Assembly (NCBI RefSeq): GCF_026213295.1
Contig: NC_079419.1
Span: forward strand, 27,319,206 to 27,383,205
Source: Gadus chalcogrammus
Taxonomy: Eukaryota > Chordata > Actinopteri > Gadiformes > Gadidae
DNA length: 64,000 bases
Direction of reading: 5' to 3'
Made by a program: the position numbers and the translations under genes. The notes beneath the pieces were generated by a model. It was not told the DNA's origin. It searched no databases and saw only the letters and a list, made by a program, of their open reading frames with translations. Below, in pieces: positions 1 to 12,589 of the stretch. The number at the start of each line of letters is the position of its first letter. The stretch's first letter is position 1.

Positions 1-60
1 CCTGGTGGTTTGAAGATCCAACCAGCACTTTCTGGACCCCTGTTATGAGCCAAGCCGACG

Positions 61-67
61 TATAAAA
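61..67 (+). promoter_or_regulatory. hspb8: TATA box of hspb8
   Basis: TATAAAA lies about 255 bp upstream of the hspb8 start codon. Transcription would begin near position 90 and leave a 5' UTR of about 230 nt, with no intron visible. Only 60 bp of promoter are inside the window, so distal control elements cannot be judged. Confidence 0.5.
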
Positions 68-319
68 ATCACTCAGAAGAAGAAGTCGACTACAAGTGAA
101 GTTTAAAACGGTAAGCTGCCGTTGAGCTTGTAGTTAGAGCAGTGAAGTTCTAGTGAAGTTGCGTGACGTTATGCTGAGTACTTCACAGATAGTGGGCCTA
201 CTATAAAGACACACAAGGAAACATTTATAGGCCCTAGGCGGCCTATTCTTAAATCGTTGGTGTAAAACAAGGAGCCTAACTTTTGGATTTTCCTTTCGTC
301 ACACTCCTCACAGCTTGGC

Positions 320-3300
320 ATGGCAGAGGGAGACTTCTACACGCTGGGGAACCGACCGCGGGTTGCTCGGGATCCGTTCGGGGAGTCCCCGTTTAGGGAG
401 CAGTCCCCGTTCAGAGACCGCTTCATGGAGGACGACTTCGGCATGACTCCGTTCCCCGACGACCTGGCCATGGACTGGCCGGGCTGGGCTCGACCAGGCA
501 GGCTCAGCACCCGTCTCAGCAGCACCTCGCCGTTCAGCACCACTCTCCGCCCCGGGTTCTCCCAGCGCGCCTCCACGGGGGGTCCGACGGTGTACACCAC
601 CCGGTACAGTGAGACGTCGCCCCCCACGACCCCCGGTGAAGAGCCTTGGAAGGTCTGCGTCAACGTGCACAGTTTCAGGCCGGAGGAGCTCAGCGTCAAG
701 ACTAGAGACGGCTTTGTAGAAGTTTCAGGTGAGATTCCACATCAATAATATATGAATTCGAACACTTACGCCCTAAGCAGATAAACCTAATTTTAAAAGG
801 ACAATAAAACAAAATAACAAAGCAGTATGAAGAAAATAGCAAAAGGTAGGTTGATGTTTAGTGTATGTAGGCCTACAGTCTTTCAGTCTGAGATAAGCGC
901 TTTTAAATGTTCATTATTTTTATGAACGACCCATACCCTGAATGTACCAGATGTACTTCAATGAGTTAGTCCGTCCTTTGATGATCAACGCTTCTGTGCT
1001 GACGTCCATGACACCAAAGGCATACATAACATTGCTCGTGGAATGTAGTGTTGCAGACATTCACCAAGAACATTACATGGTCAGTTAGAAGATACTTAGT
1101 GCCTTGGGCCCAGACCATATGACCGCTCGGAGGAGGCGACGGGCTGGAGCATTCTCCAGCTCGGACACCTGTTTTGGATTCCTGAAGAATCATTCAGCCA
1201 CCCAATGAGCTACATTTAGAATGTAGGCCAGGCACATGACAACAGTCTCTCTATACCCAACCACTCTTTAACGGTAGTGACTCTGCTCTTTGGAAACCAA
1301 TGTTACCCCCAACCTCCACCCTGAGTCATTTGCTTTCCCATTCTTCTGAATGTGAAGGCATGACGAGGTACTTTATTTAAAGAGCCAGTCCTGCCATGAT
1401 ACTTCTAACATATAAAAGACAAATACCAGGGAAACCTAGGACACTGTTGTCTACTACACTATGCTTTTGATAAGCACATCCTCGCTGTGTTAGTTGGGTC
1501 ATTCCATCCCGGACAGACGAAATCCGTGGGTCGACCTCATTCTAAAAGTAGTCGACAGGAAGTGTGTGACAAGCGTGTAACAAGCATGGTTCACCCAGTA
1601 CCGGAGAAAGACGAGAAACGCCATCGTCTCTCGCAACGCATCAATGGAAGAAATAGAAAAAACAACAACTTGATGATTCACGTTCCAACTGTCAGAACAA
1701 TCACTGTCCGCGGGAAGAGCGACAGGAGCGAGGGGAGAGTATGAGACGCACCGTGCTTATTGTGCTGTCTGTTAAATAAAGTGGGATCAGATGATGTGGG
1801 CCGCTGTTTTCCCTGGGCGTGTTACACAATGCGTCTGGAATGTGACATCTCCGTCAGGCACACAGGGAACAGGGAGAGGCAGCCCGCACGCTGATCCCTC
1901 TCGGCCAATTTTCCATCGTAACTTGCTTTGGAGATGGCAAGTTTTTACTCCTTAAGTCATTGAGAAGTGGTGCTAATCATGTGATCCCACTGGTCAGCAA
2001 ACCGCAACGCTCCCAGAAGCTTGTCAGACATCATGTCACATCCTGGCTGCTTCCACCTCCGCCCAGCAGCTCTCTGGACAGCCAATGACATCACAGGATG
2101 TCCCTACCCTACACAGAGTGTAGGGTAGCGCTGGGCCCAGCTCGCAGCACTGATTGGCCGGTGGGTGGGTGGTTGGCAGGGATAGGGGTCAAGGGGGTGA
2201 GTGGGGGTGGGGGGTGCGGGTGGTGGTGGTGGTGGTGCAGCCTCTGACATTTAGCAGACCCAGAGCAGCTGCTGGTATGGAGCCACACAACAGCCGTAAA
2301 CAGTACTTGGAAACTGGAGGCTGGTTACTTGGTTGTGGGGGGGTTTCTAGGCTGAGATGTCACCCTGGTGGAGCCTCTGTGTTGGGTCTGCCCACTGTAC
2401 CTAAGAGGAGCAGATGGGTGTCTGGTTGAGTTCACTCCATATAAACACACATGACTCTCTCGCGTGTCGAAAGAGTGTATGTAACACTCGATGACTCCGG
2501 GGTGATTTAAAACAGACTCAAGATGGAGACTCCATCTGGCAGAACAGAGAAATGTAGTGTGACTCTTAAAGGCAAACGAGGAGAAACTTTGTTTTGTTCC
2601 GTCCTGCATCCCGCACGTCTGCCTTGCTGACAGCTGATAAAACTTGTTTTATATTCTCTGCAAGAAATAATGAATATAGATCTACGGATGGCGGTGTGAG
2701 ATACATGTGCTAGCAATAAGGCGGTTTCTCATCTTTATTGACCTTGTCTGCTCGCTTGAAATACATAGCACCGTTGACAGAACCAATCATTACAAGAGAT
2801 GATTCAATCCAGGTTTCTCCCTCACTGCTCCACTATCGTCCGTCGACAGGCAAACACGAGGAGAAGCAGGAGGAGGGAGGCATCGTGACCAAGAATTTCA
2901 CAAAGAAGATACAGTGAGTATTTGTTATGCCATACACAATAACAAATGTACACCTATTCACTTATCACATTGTCCTGTACTTTTCAGGGCATATAGTGTT
3001 CTGTTCTTTTTATTCATGGTTAATAATAACATTGATACCAATGTCTTTTAAAGGGCCACTTTTACTGCAATGCCTTATCATCCCTTCGACAAGGCTTGCT
3101 ATTGCAGAATTTAACTTGAGTCATTGCTTCCACTATATAGACATCAAACTCAAATGTGGCTTTTTGTGAGCGTGTACGTTTTCATGTAATGATAGTAATT
3201 ACTGCCCATCACAGGCAGTTGTTTACTGCGGGTTCAGTGACCGAAGTCATCTGACTAGTTTCCAAGGTTAATTTCACAAGTCTACTCGCATGACAGCATC

Positions 3301-4199
3301 GAAAGGATACGTGACACTTTACTGAGTGCTGCCCAGAAACTTTTAACCAAGTGCTACTGTCTCAACACCTTCTGTTTGGACGTCTTCTGTTGGCAGCAGA
3401 ACTCTGATCCCATCAAAGCGGGCCATGGGAAATTCCATAACGATCAATGAGTTCACCTTTTAATTGGACAGTGGACGACTTGAAAGTGTCGCTCTAATTG
3501 GTATAGCAGCCTACCGTCTCACCGCTGGGCCACCCCGGCCCCTTTTAATTTCCTGTTGGCTAATTACTCAGCAGCTAGGCTAGGCTAGCCAAGCATCAAT
3601 CTCACTGCAGTGGCTTAATTGAAACGCTCCCAGTGGCTGTCTGTGTACTTCAGTTAAGCTCAACCTGAAGCAAGCAGCAGATACATGGAGCAACAGAGAG
3701 AGGGAGATTAAGATGCATATATAAATGGTTAAATAATACAAAAACCTCCAATGAGAGTTGGCATGAGATTGATAGCATGAAATCTCTGATCAAACACTCA
3801 AACTCACTTAACGATTGTTATTCTCAAAGATTCCACATCTCGAGTGGAGTGTGGAGTTTCAATTAGTTCATCAACATGTTTACTTCAAGTTTTCTTTGGC
3901 AAATTATTAATAATAGTCTATTAATATGTAACATATGTAGCTCAACTACTGCCTCATGGAGTATTTCAGGCCCCTCTCTCTATGTGTCTGTCTGTCTCTC
4001 TCCCTTGCTCTCTCTCTCCCTCTCTGTCTATCGGTCTGTCTTCTCTCAGTCTTTCTGTCTCTCTCCGTCTGTCTGTCTGTCTGTTTGTCAGTCTGTCTCT
4101 CTCTCCCTCTGGCTCTCCCTCCCTCTCTGTCTGGCTGTCTGTCTTTTCTCTGTCTCTCTCTCCCTCTCTGTCTATCTGTCTGTCTTGAAGCACGGCTGC

Positions 4200-4240
<41 letters not shown>

Positions 4241-6568
4241 TGGGCACATGTGCACACACACGTTGAACTTATTTTTGTATGTGTCACTCGTATTGTACCC
4301 CCTGTAGCATCCTGTGCCCTGCAGTGTTTTTGGCAACAGCAAAGTCAATGTTTGAGATAAAATTCAGAGCGTTGCTTTGGAAAAAACCCACTCCTCTTCA
4401 CTAGACAGATACCATTTCTTTCTCTAGTTACGGTCTAACCTGAGGGATTTCACTTCCACTACAGAAGAACATCCCTGTGCTGCTATTTGTTCCTTAAAAG
4501 AGTGTGTGTGAGAGGGTGAGGGTGTGGAGATCATCTAGTTATGGTATATTGATAAGTCGATTTGTAGGATGTTAATCATTGGACTCATGGTTCCACCTTG
4601 ACTAAACTTAGTTATTCGTTGCGTCTTAACTATTTACTGGTGGCTCCTCCCCCTCTGTACTGGTGTTTCTGTTCTTAACCCTCTGTACTGGTGGTTCTGT
4701 TCCTCAACCTCTGTAGCGGTGGTACTGTTCCTAACCCTCTGTACTGGTGGCTCCTCACCCTCTGTGCTGGTGGTTCCTCTTCACCCTCTCTAATGGTACC
4801 TCCTCACCCTCTGTACTGGTGGTTCTGTTCCCCACCCTCTGTACTGGTGGTTCTGTTCCTCAACTTCTGTACTGGTGGTACTGTTTGTAGCTGTGCATGT
4901 ACTTGTTTTTTGTGATCTTGAGCTGTTGTAGTAATAATGATGATCTTTCCTTTGATGATGTAATTGTCCTCTATTATCTTACATCTCTTAGCGGGAAATA
5001 TCTCACAAGACGCAGAACCTACTGTGTCACTCTTGAAGCATCTTCATTAAACATTGTTTCCACCATCCCAAATGATTCATAAACCGCTGGAGTGCTGGGT
5101 CAGCCACCCCAGTAGCCGGTGGTTTATTAAAAGCTATATTCTACAATATGTTAGAAAAGAGCTTCATTTGAAGTGCTTTGGCTGACCACCGTTCTTATGG
5201 GAGAATGTGCACTTCAGAAACCATATTGCTGAGGATGTTTGGGCAAAGCCGTTCCGGGGCCCTTGGACTCTTTAGTGGTTGGTTATCAACTTATTACTGA
5301 GGGGATCTGCCCTCACTAAGTCTGAGTCTGAGTCTGATACCTTATCCACTACCAGACTTGGACGAGGATCAATCCATAGCACTAATATGTAACCCACTAG
5401 ACCACTTTTCATCCATAGGTTATTTCAGGGTTTGCTCTTCCTTTGAAGCGTTCAAAGACCATAATTAGTGAAACATCCGTTTTTTTTAAATTATCAAATA
5501 TTGAGGGATATTTAAAGGATCTTAAAGTGACAATAACAGATGTTTCTATGCATCTGTTACTGCTCACTTTCTTTCTGGGACACAATCCTGTGAATACGCT
5601 CCTGAAATAGAGCTATTCTCTTCACCTGAGTGAGAGCGACATAATGAACAGAAGGGGAGAAAGACAGAACACTAGCTTTGACCTGTCTGCCTGCCAGATG
5701 CCTGAAGTAGATAACTGGAATGTACCGTGATGGAAAACTCACACTTTGTGCAAGCAGGCTTTCCAACATAATTGGACACATACGTTTTTCCTCTTTTACA
5801 GATAGTTGATACTTGCAATAAGGTCTTTATTATTTCAAAAGTCGCCAGATAAGATAAATAAGGGGGAATATTATTGAATACAATTCTTGCTGATATTTAG
5901 TTGTATGTCCCTCCGCCTGGAGTTAAATGCTGTTTCACACCTTGCAGGCCATTTAGCTTTCCTGATGAGGTGTCAATCGAATGTCCTCACACTTATGCAT
6001 ACCAATACATGCAGAGGTTCATATGTTAAAAGGAAAATCCAAAGTGTGAAAAAGTGACTGCCTTTTCTATGACCTCTACCAAGTAGGCTAGAGCACATTT
6101 CCAGCATTCTCAGGTTTGGCAATTTATTATTTTTAATTATAAATTGGTGTATTTCTGTTGCATCCATTTACGTACATGTCTCAATCTTGCAACTACACAT
6201 TATGGCAGAACATTGACTCTTTTAAAACAAGCCCAAGAAGAACCCAAGTAGACCAGACCAGGAGTTTGACGCTTATCATTGTTTACCACCTGTCTCCCCC
6301 CCCGCTCCCCACTCCCCTCTTCCTCCTCACCCTTCTCTCTCTCTGTTTCTCTGTCTCTTTCTATCTTTGTCCATCTCTCTCGCCCCTCAGGATTCCCACA
6401 GATGTGGATCCGGTGACGGTCTTCGCGTCCTTGTCCCCCGAGGGCGTGCTGATCATCGAGGCGCGGCAGACCCCCCCCTACTACCTTTTCAGCCAGGAGG
6501 GCACTGCTGAGGGGGGCATCATGCAGGAAACAGAGGGCCCCGGGCCCCAGGAGCCGGCCATGCTGTAG
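320..6568 (+). CDS. hspb8: Heat shock protein beta-8 (small heat shock protein), 3 exons
   Basis: ATP-independent chaperone; in mammals HSPB8 works with BAG3 in chaperone-assisted autophagy in the cytosol. Exons are 320-728, 2850-2913 and 6391-6568, with GT donors at 729 and 2914 and AG acceptors ending at 2849 and 6390. Phases fit and the product is 216 residues (human 196). The N-terminus carries RDPF and [12 protein letters not shown] blocks typical of HSPB8. The alpha-crystallin domain runs from W110 ([15 protein letters not shown]) to about residue 184, ending in [14 protein letters not shown]. Lys155 in FTKK matches the position of human HSPB8 Lys141, mutated in motor neuropathy. There is no C-terminal IXI motif, as usual for HSPB8. 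The tail after residue 190 is Gly/Glu-rich and diverged. The start is the first ATG after the TATA box and matches the family N-terminus. Confidence 0.96.
729..2849 (+). other. hspb8 intron 1
   Basis: Phase-1 intron of 2121 bp, GTGAG..CAG. It contains a GT/GGT-rich stretch near 2154-2240 and no coding signal on either strand. Short ORFs here have no recognisable domain. Confidence 0.85.
3967..4236. repeat. Pyrimidine (TCTC/TGTC) tract followed by a (GT)n microsatellite
   Basis: 3967-4188 is imperfect tctc/tgtc repeat and 4204-4236 is nearly pure GT. Both lie within hspb8 intron 2. Confidence 0.95.
4635..4887. repeat. Minisatellite, about 25-35 bp unit
   Basis: Eight or so variants of 'ctctgtactggtggttctg' are spaced by short C/T-rich linkers, all within hspb8 intron 2. 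Confidence 0.9.
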
Positions 6569-7453
6569 CCACAGGGAAATCTAGAGAGGGGCGGGGCTCA
6601 GGTGGGGTCTCACCGCAGAGCAACGTAGTAGAACACACTTTTACAGATGGGGTTGAGACTCCTTTGTGTCTGATATGTAATGTCTCTCTGGCCGAGTTGC
6701 AGACTAGGAAGGGAGGTGTTGTAGATCTGTGTAGAGGCACAGATGTATAGAGGTGCGGACCCACATTCAATGATGAGTCTGCTGTGCCTTACGGAATGCA
6801 GAGGATGCATGTGGTGAATGATGGAGTCAATGCATGCATGGAGCTCATTTTGAGTTCACTTTAATATTTGATGATTATTCATGATTTTATATAAAAGGTG
6901 TAATTTCCCTTGAAGCCAATAGTACCATTGGGAAACATCTAAAAAAATGTAAGGACAGAGTTGAAGTTAATTCTGGGGCTTGCGTCTTAGCAACTTTGAA
7001 AGGCCTTGATATGTATTTAGTATGACCTTGATGTCATATATTTGTACTGTTCCAAATTTAAATGAACATGACCATGGGTAAACTAGACAAAGAACAATAT
7101 CGCACAACAACCATGTTGATAGATGACATATGACATACGTGTATGATGAACAACATAAGCCCTCCAAAAACGAGATGTTGTTTTGACAGAACAGGCTGCC
7201 GTGATTCGACTCCTGAATGTGGAGTGGAAGACCGATATTTCTGTATTCTACCTTATTGTGATTTTTGTATGTATAAAGATATGTAATTATATCTGCTAAA
7301 CTAATTCAAACCGTACTTGGATAATAAGTGTATTTGGATTTGTGTTTTGATCTCTTAAATTCTTTGGACATGTTGTTTTCTATGAACAGCTTTTTGATTT
7401 TGTTCTACCTTTTATTTTTATTTTGCTGACATTGTATGGGTTTGTCAATTAAA
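6569..7453 (+). other. hspb8: hspb8 3' UTR with poly(A) signal
   Basis: About 885 bp of AT-rich sequence follows the stop codon. ATTAAA at 7448-7453 is the best poly(A) signal and is followed by a T/GT-rich stretch, giving a conventional 3' end. Confidence 0.6.
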
Positions 7454-8165
7454 CATCAGTCTACCTGTGTTTTTTGCATCATCTTTTGTTTGAATGCCAG
7501 ACCCCATATATTCAGTGTGCCTGGTGTGCTGTTGTCTTTTGTTATATAAGAAACCTTGGGTAGATTAGCAGAAAAATGTAGCCCTGTGTGAATTGACAAT
7601 GTCCATGAATGACTGATTGGGACAACATCTCATAGGGAGCAAAGCCCGAGAATAAAGAGAAATTAAATGTTGCCTGGTGTGGAATACCGTTACGCCCTTT
7701 GAATTTAATGTTTTCTCCCAACTCAAAATTTGTATTGAAATACTTCATGCCGTTTTTATAAAGTTTGATAAACTACTATTCCTCACACCGACATGGTAGT
7801 CATTATTTTTTAATAAGTCGCACACGCGCTTTAAGTAATTAACACGATTTCTTAAGCGTGCGTGGGATTGCTTAAAGTGCGCATGCACAGTGTGTTCTTC
7901 CCAAAAACTACTATATTTATGGAGAATAATATCACAATGCGAAGATAGGATACCTTTGCATCAGGAAAAATTAAGAATATTTTCAGTGTGGAGAAAGATA
8001 ATTAGTATACGATACAAGACCACAAGCTTTCCACATATTTTGTTCATTCGTACAAGAATGGAAGCTACGTAATTATGCTTACTTGTGATTATTTAATCTT
8101 AATTCAAACTGTAAAAGTGACTGACAGCATCATGGGTCTGATAACAATGAGAATTATTTCCTATG
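7454..8165. other. Intergenic spacer between convergent small heat shock genes
   Basis: About 700 bp of AT-rich DNA with no coding signal. Around 7815-7890 there is an imperfect inverted motif (cgcgctttaag / cttaagcgtgcg). Confidence 0.6.
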
Positions 8166-8171
8166 TTTAAT
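8166..8171 (-). promoter_or_regulatory. Poly(A) signal of the minus-strand small heat shock gene
   Basis: ATTAAA on the minus strand, about 70 nt past the stop codon at 8242. This implies a very short 3' UTR. Confidence 0.4.
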
Positions 8172-8241
8172 TTCCCCTTCTACGTCGGATGCTCTGGCTC
8201 CGTGTCCTCAGCCAAGGACTCGTCACGGGAGATGTCTTGAT

Positions 8242-9846
8242 TCAGGGGCTTTGGCCCTCCGTTGGCACCTCTATTTGGGTGGCCTCCACAGAAGTCTCCC
8301 TTGAGCTCACTTCTGGCTGGCCCTCCAGTAGAGCATTCCCAGCCTCCTCCTTCTGGTCAGACGGGGTAGTGCCAGGGCTCTCTGGGCTCTCTTCAGGCGC
8401 TTGGTGGTGTTCCATCGGTGTTGGAAGATTCTCTGGGCCTTCCCCAGGTCCAGGTGCTGAAGAGGATTCTTTTGCTACTTCACCCCGGGCCTCCTGCTCC
8501 TTTCCCTCCTCCACCTGCTCCTTCTCCTTCTGTTCGTCCTGTTTCCTTCCCATGTCATGCTGCAGAGGTTCATCCATGGGGCTGCCAGTGGGAGCCTCAA
8601 CACTGGCTAGAGATTCTTCCCCGTGGTCAGTCCCATCTGTGGGGGGCTCAGGGGCTGCACTCCCAGGGTCCCCTGGAGCTGTGGCTGCAACCTCTGTAGG
8701 AGCTGCTCTATCCTCTAGATATTCCTCACCCTGCCTGAGCTCTTGGACTTCCCTCTCTACCTGTATGAATGAGAAAGCAAAGGTTTTCACCATGATATTA
8801 ATATATCGATGTTTCAATGATTAGTTAATGGATTGCCTATATCACAAAGCCTATAGGCCTTTGTGATAAAGTTCAAGTGAGTGTTGTGTGGTGTATACAA
8901 TGTTTAAATGCTGTTTTTGAAGCATATAAATTTCCTTTCTGACCTGAATTGGAATGACAATGTTGGCAGGAGCAGTGAATTCAGTCAGTGGAGCTTCTAC
9001 ATGCATGATGCCATCCCCAGAATGCATTGCTGTGATTTTAGATAAATCGATACCTATTGGAAGCCTGGAAATAACAGTTAACATCAATAACCTCTAGCTA
9101 AAGAGATAAACTACAGTTCACTATCTTATAATTAATATTGCATACCTGTATTTCCTTGTAAAACACCTTGCAATGGATCCATGCTCATCTGACCTGTCCT
9201 TGTGTTTACCTTGGGATGAATGTACAGATAAAACCTTTCAGCAAGTAAATACAAAACAACACTTTGCTTTGCACACTTTTTTTTACATTACTTCCATGTC
9301 CATTTAGGTTAAGCTGCCGTCTATTTGAGAATGTAAGGGTGCAAACAATGTTTATCGGGTCTGCTGTGATTACTATATTGATTAACACAGTGCGGGTGTA
9401 TCCTCAGTGTGTTAAGTTTATTTGTCATGTGGCATTATTAAGGGAACAACCAGGCTGGGAGTGCAATGTCGCTGTGTACCTCTAATCTCCAGGACCCCGC
9501 CTGCGGTGCCGATCCAGATCTCCGATGGGGCGAAGTGAGCAACGTCCAGCACCACCCTCCACTTGTACTGCTCCGCCTGCCCCACCCCAGGGCCCGAGGG
9601 ACCCCAGTACCCAGACCCGGGATGCATTGGCACGATGAGCGGAGAAGACGTGCATTCTGGCCAGGGACGACCTGAGGACCACCCTCTCTGGAGCAGGTCC
9701 ATCCCCCACCACCCAGGGTCTTGGAGGGGTGTCTGGCCACAGTCCTGGTTGAATGCCCAGCAGGGCCGCCACCATCTCCTCAAGGGGTACCAGTCATTTT
9801 TCTTCTCGGCGTCAACACGACAATCCAACTCTACCTGGTCGGCCAT
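8242..9846 (-). CDS. Small heat shock protein with long acidic C-terminal tail, 4 exons
   Basis: Exons on the minus strand are 9846-9480, 9209-9146, 9064-8944 and 8760-8242. All junctions are GT..AG and in phase; the product is 356 residues. The N-terminus has an HSPB1-like DWYPLRRWW block. The alpha-crystallin domain runs about W95-P169, with a conserved Arg141 in FTRKYRLP. IVIPI at 179-183 supplies the IXI motif that HSPB8 lacks. The last exon encodes a 172-residue Glu/Pro/Ser/Gln-rich, probably disordered tail; most small heat shock proteins are 150-220 residues in all. Exon 2 is 64 nt with the same phases as hspb8 exon 2, supporting common origin. The HSPB1-like N-terminus and tail may match a fish-specific member such as hspb15, but I cannot confirm the name. 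A chaperone role is family knowledge; the role of the tail is unknown. Confidence 0.9.
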
Positions 9847-10025
9847 GGTTCAAGAACTTATCCAAAGACAAAAGAAAAATGATGAAATGACCGAGAGGAA
9901 GCTACCGTTAAAAGTCGTAAATATGAGTGTAAATGAAAGTGTAAATTAGCTGTAGGATAGCCGTGATAAAGTGAGGCTCTTCACACAAGCAGAGAACAGC
10001 GAGCTGAAGACATCTCAGGAGGATC

Positions 10026-10033
10026 TTTATATA
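10026..10033 (-). promoter_or_regulatory. Candidate TATA box for the minus-strand small heat shock gene
   Basis: TATATAAA on the minus strand, about 180 bp upstream of the ATG at 9846. No convincing array of heat shock elements was found around it. Confidence 0.4.
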
Positions 10034-10484
10034 CACCTCCTGTCTAATCTAGATTTATTAAGCGCTAATCCTGACCCCATGGGACGGGAATGTGAGCATG
10101 GGGTGATGGGTGCGGAGAGGAGGCTGTTGCCTCCTTCTGGCCTGGAGAAGGAAGAAAATGGTAATTAGGTGTATTTTTAACTTTTAAAGGGTTGATGGTA
10201 AATAGTTGACAGTTGAGCTCGGTGGTTGATACGTGATTTATCTGTGGTAACGTCTCTCGGAGCCGACTGGGCCTCTCCACATCTGCATCCCGTATTCCTC
10301 CCCATTGTCTATGTGTGTCATCAGGATCTGTAGAATCTACTCCTTCTCTCGAGACTCATGTGGTGTCGGCTGAGGCAGCGTGGCACGAACCATAGTCATT
10401 CGTATATATACAGGAACGCGAAGAGAACTTCAAATAAAATGCATGCTAAATGGATCGCCATTCTGCAACACCAATATGCAGTTC

Positions 10485-10650
10485 AGATCAGGGGACCCCA
10501 GTGGAACCACTGATATCTGCTCCCCCTATCAGGGGACCCCAGTAGAACCACTGCTAAACATCTCAAGGGACCCCAGTGGAACCACTGCTGTCTAGAACAT
10601 CTCAGGGGACCCCAGTGGAACCACTTCTGGCTCAAACCACTGCTTTCTAG
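10485..10650. repeat. Minisatellite, about 45-55 bp unit
   Basis: Four copies of 'ggggaccccagtggaacca' are separated by variable spacers that share ctgctttctagaac-like text. Confidence 0.9.
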
Positions 10651-11739
10651 AACACCTCACCCTAAGTGTGTGGTGACACAGCGCAGCCGTCTCACTCATT
10701 TCTCTTCAGCCCTTTCATGAGGACCATTACTGCCTTCTATTTGATCAAGTGAGACAGACCCGTCAGTGTTTTTCAACCATTGCGCCGTGTACACCCAGAT
10801 CATCCTGGCACATTGTCCACCGGAGCACAACATCACACTGAACAGATGTTTCTGTCACTTTGTGTGATTGCGTTGCCCAACGATAATGCCTCCAAGAGGT
10901 TGAAATGGGATTCTCGTCTCTGCTGGAGCTGTCGAAAAGATTGGTTATGACCACCAATCTGGTCCGTCCCATGTAAACAGAGATGGTCAGAGGGATCCAT
11001 CTGTCATGCGTCGGCTTAAAAACATTTTACTAAAGTTTTGACTAAAATACCATTTCATTATTTTATTTTTTTAGGTATTTATATGATAGGACATAATGTC
11101 AATAACTGTCGATATTTTGGGGAATGCAATGGATGCTGCTTGTCCTCCATGGCCTCCTTCAGAGCCTGGAAGTAAAACATCACTCGTTCCTATGAGAACG
11201 TAAGACAAACAGTTAAACACATGTGTCTTGACATGTGTTTAACATGTGAAGGGACATTTTAGAAAGTTTGAGCTTGATTGAAAAGAATCAAATCACGCAT
11301 AGTTTGCTTCACTGTGAGATTTGGGATTAAAACAGTTTGACAAACTCAAAACCCACTCAAGAGACCCGAGGCGCCTCAGGCGGGGGCTCTCGGCAGTGAT
11401 GACCCTACAGGTTCCCTTACTATTCCCACGGGGTTTCATTCAAATAAAACTCCTTCCGAATCCAAAAGCAGACGAAGACGGCGAGGAACGAGTGGTCGCT
11501 GCATTGAGCAGCGTAGCTCACAACGCAGAGGGGGGTCCGACCCCAGAGCGACACCTCTGGTACCATGACAACCGCAGGAGGTTGCAGCGGGGCCGCCAGG
11601 GGTTCTGCTCAGACCCCGGGAGGCCCTACGAGCCCGTTGGAGACCCCCTCCCTCCGATACTCCAAAGACTGGTGTTGGAGCCCATACAACATATTGAAGA
11701 GTTAGGCCGACGTGACGGTGTGCATTTTATTTTAATTTT
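10651..11739. other. Intergenic DNA, nothing recognised
   Basis: No gene or named repeat seen. The only structure is a hairpin at 11212-11243, with 13-bp perfect arms GTTAAACACATGT / ACATGTGTTTAAC around a 6-nt loop. Confidence 0.5.
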
Positions 11740-12330
11740 ATTTAACCAGGAAAGTCCCATTGAGATTAAAAAACCTCTTTTTTTCGAGGTAGTCCTGGCC
11801 AATAGGCAGCAACAAATAACATATGTACACTCACAATATTACACTCACAACATATAGACAGAAATTAAGATGATAAAAAGCTGTTATCAATTAAAATAAT
11901 AAAAACAGTTGCAAGTAAATTAAAATTTATAAAAAACATCTACAAGTAAAAGAGGTGGTCTGAAATGCTCTCATCTTAGATTTAACAGCATTCAAAGAAA
12001 TCACTTCGGTTAATTTAAAATCTTTTTGCAGCCATTTCCATGTGGTGGGAGCAGAGTGGACGAATGCCCTTTTTCCTAATTCAGTGCGGGCAAATGGAAC
12101 TGACAGAAGCCTCTGTTTGTTTTAACGCAGACTGTAAGAAACAACCCTTTTTTGTGTGATTAAATTACAAATATAGGATGGCAGTAGCCCAAGCATTCTT
12201 GTCTAATGAAAAAGTTTGGACACTGAAGATAAGATAACAATTTCATTAATCCCCTGGAAAAGAAATCTCTTTGTTACAACAAACCAGCAGTGTTGGAAAC
12301 ACAGGATGAAATAAAATACAATAGAAATAC
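11740..12330. repeat. Old interspersed repeats
   Basis: 11750-11815 carries the phrase 'tttaaccaggaaagtcccat', familiar from dispersed fish repeats. Around 12225-12290 'aatttcattaatcccctgg' resembles 3' tails of fish non-LTR elements. Family assignment is from memory of the motif only. Confidence 0.45.
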
Positions 12331-12589
12331 AAAGCACAAATAAAAATAATTGACGTTAAAGTGAAAAAAAAAAAGAAGAAACAGGTTTTGGAGTTTACCA
12401 CACAGCTGTGCACGAGGTTGAACGTGATTGCTGTGTAACGACTCGTACAGGATCAGCTGATTCCTAGCTGACTCGGTTTAAACTGCTTGGAAACCGGAAG
12501 TACTCTGATTTCTAGTATACCCCAGCAGATGCAGTCTTAAACGAGACATATTACGGTGTTTTCCCAACAAGTAAACATAGTATTTGAGT

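Larger units (their letters stand above)
2914..6390 (+). other. hspb8 intron 2
   Basis: Phase-2 intron of 3477 bp, GTGAGT..CTCAG, with a long pyrimidine tract before the acceptor at 6290-6390. It holds a CT/GT microsatellite block and a minisatellite, listed separately. Long ORFs over 3876-4360 are simple-sequence artefacts. Confidence 0.85.

Noticed and set aside
135..170. Possible heat shock element upstream of hspb8 (gaagttc..gaag)
   Set aside because: GAA and TTC blocks are not spaced in the required 5-bp alternation, and it lies downstream of the TATA box.
3876..4360. Overlapping long ORFs on both strands in hspb8 intron 2
   Set aside because: They are translations of tctc/tgtc and GT simple repeats; no domain and no codon structure.
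8418..8824. Plus-strand ORFs of 211 and 93 codons at 8189-8824
   Set aside because: Antisense of the acidic tail exon of the minus-strand small heat shock gene, which has splice sites and family motifs.
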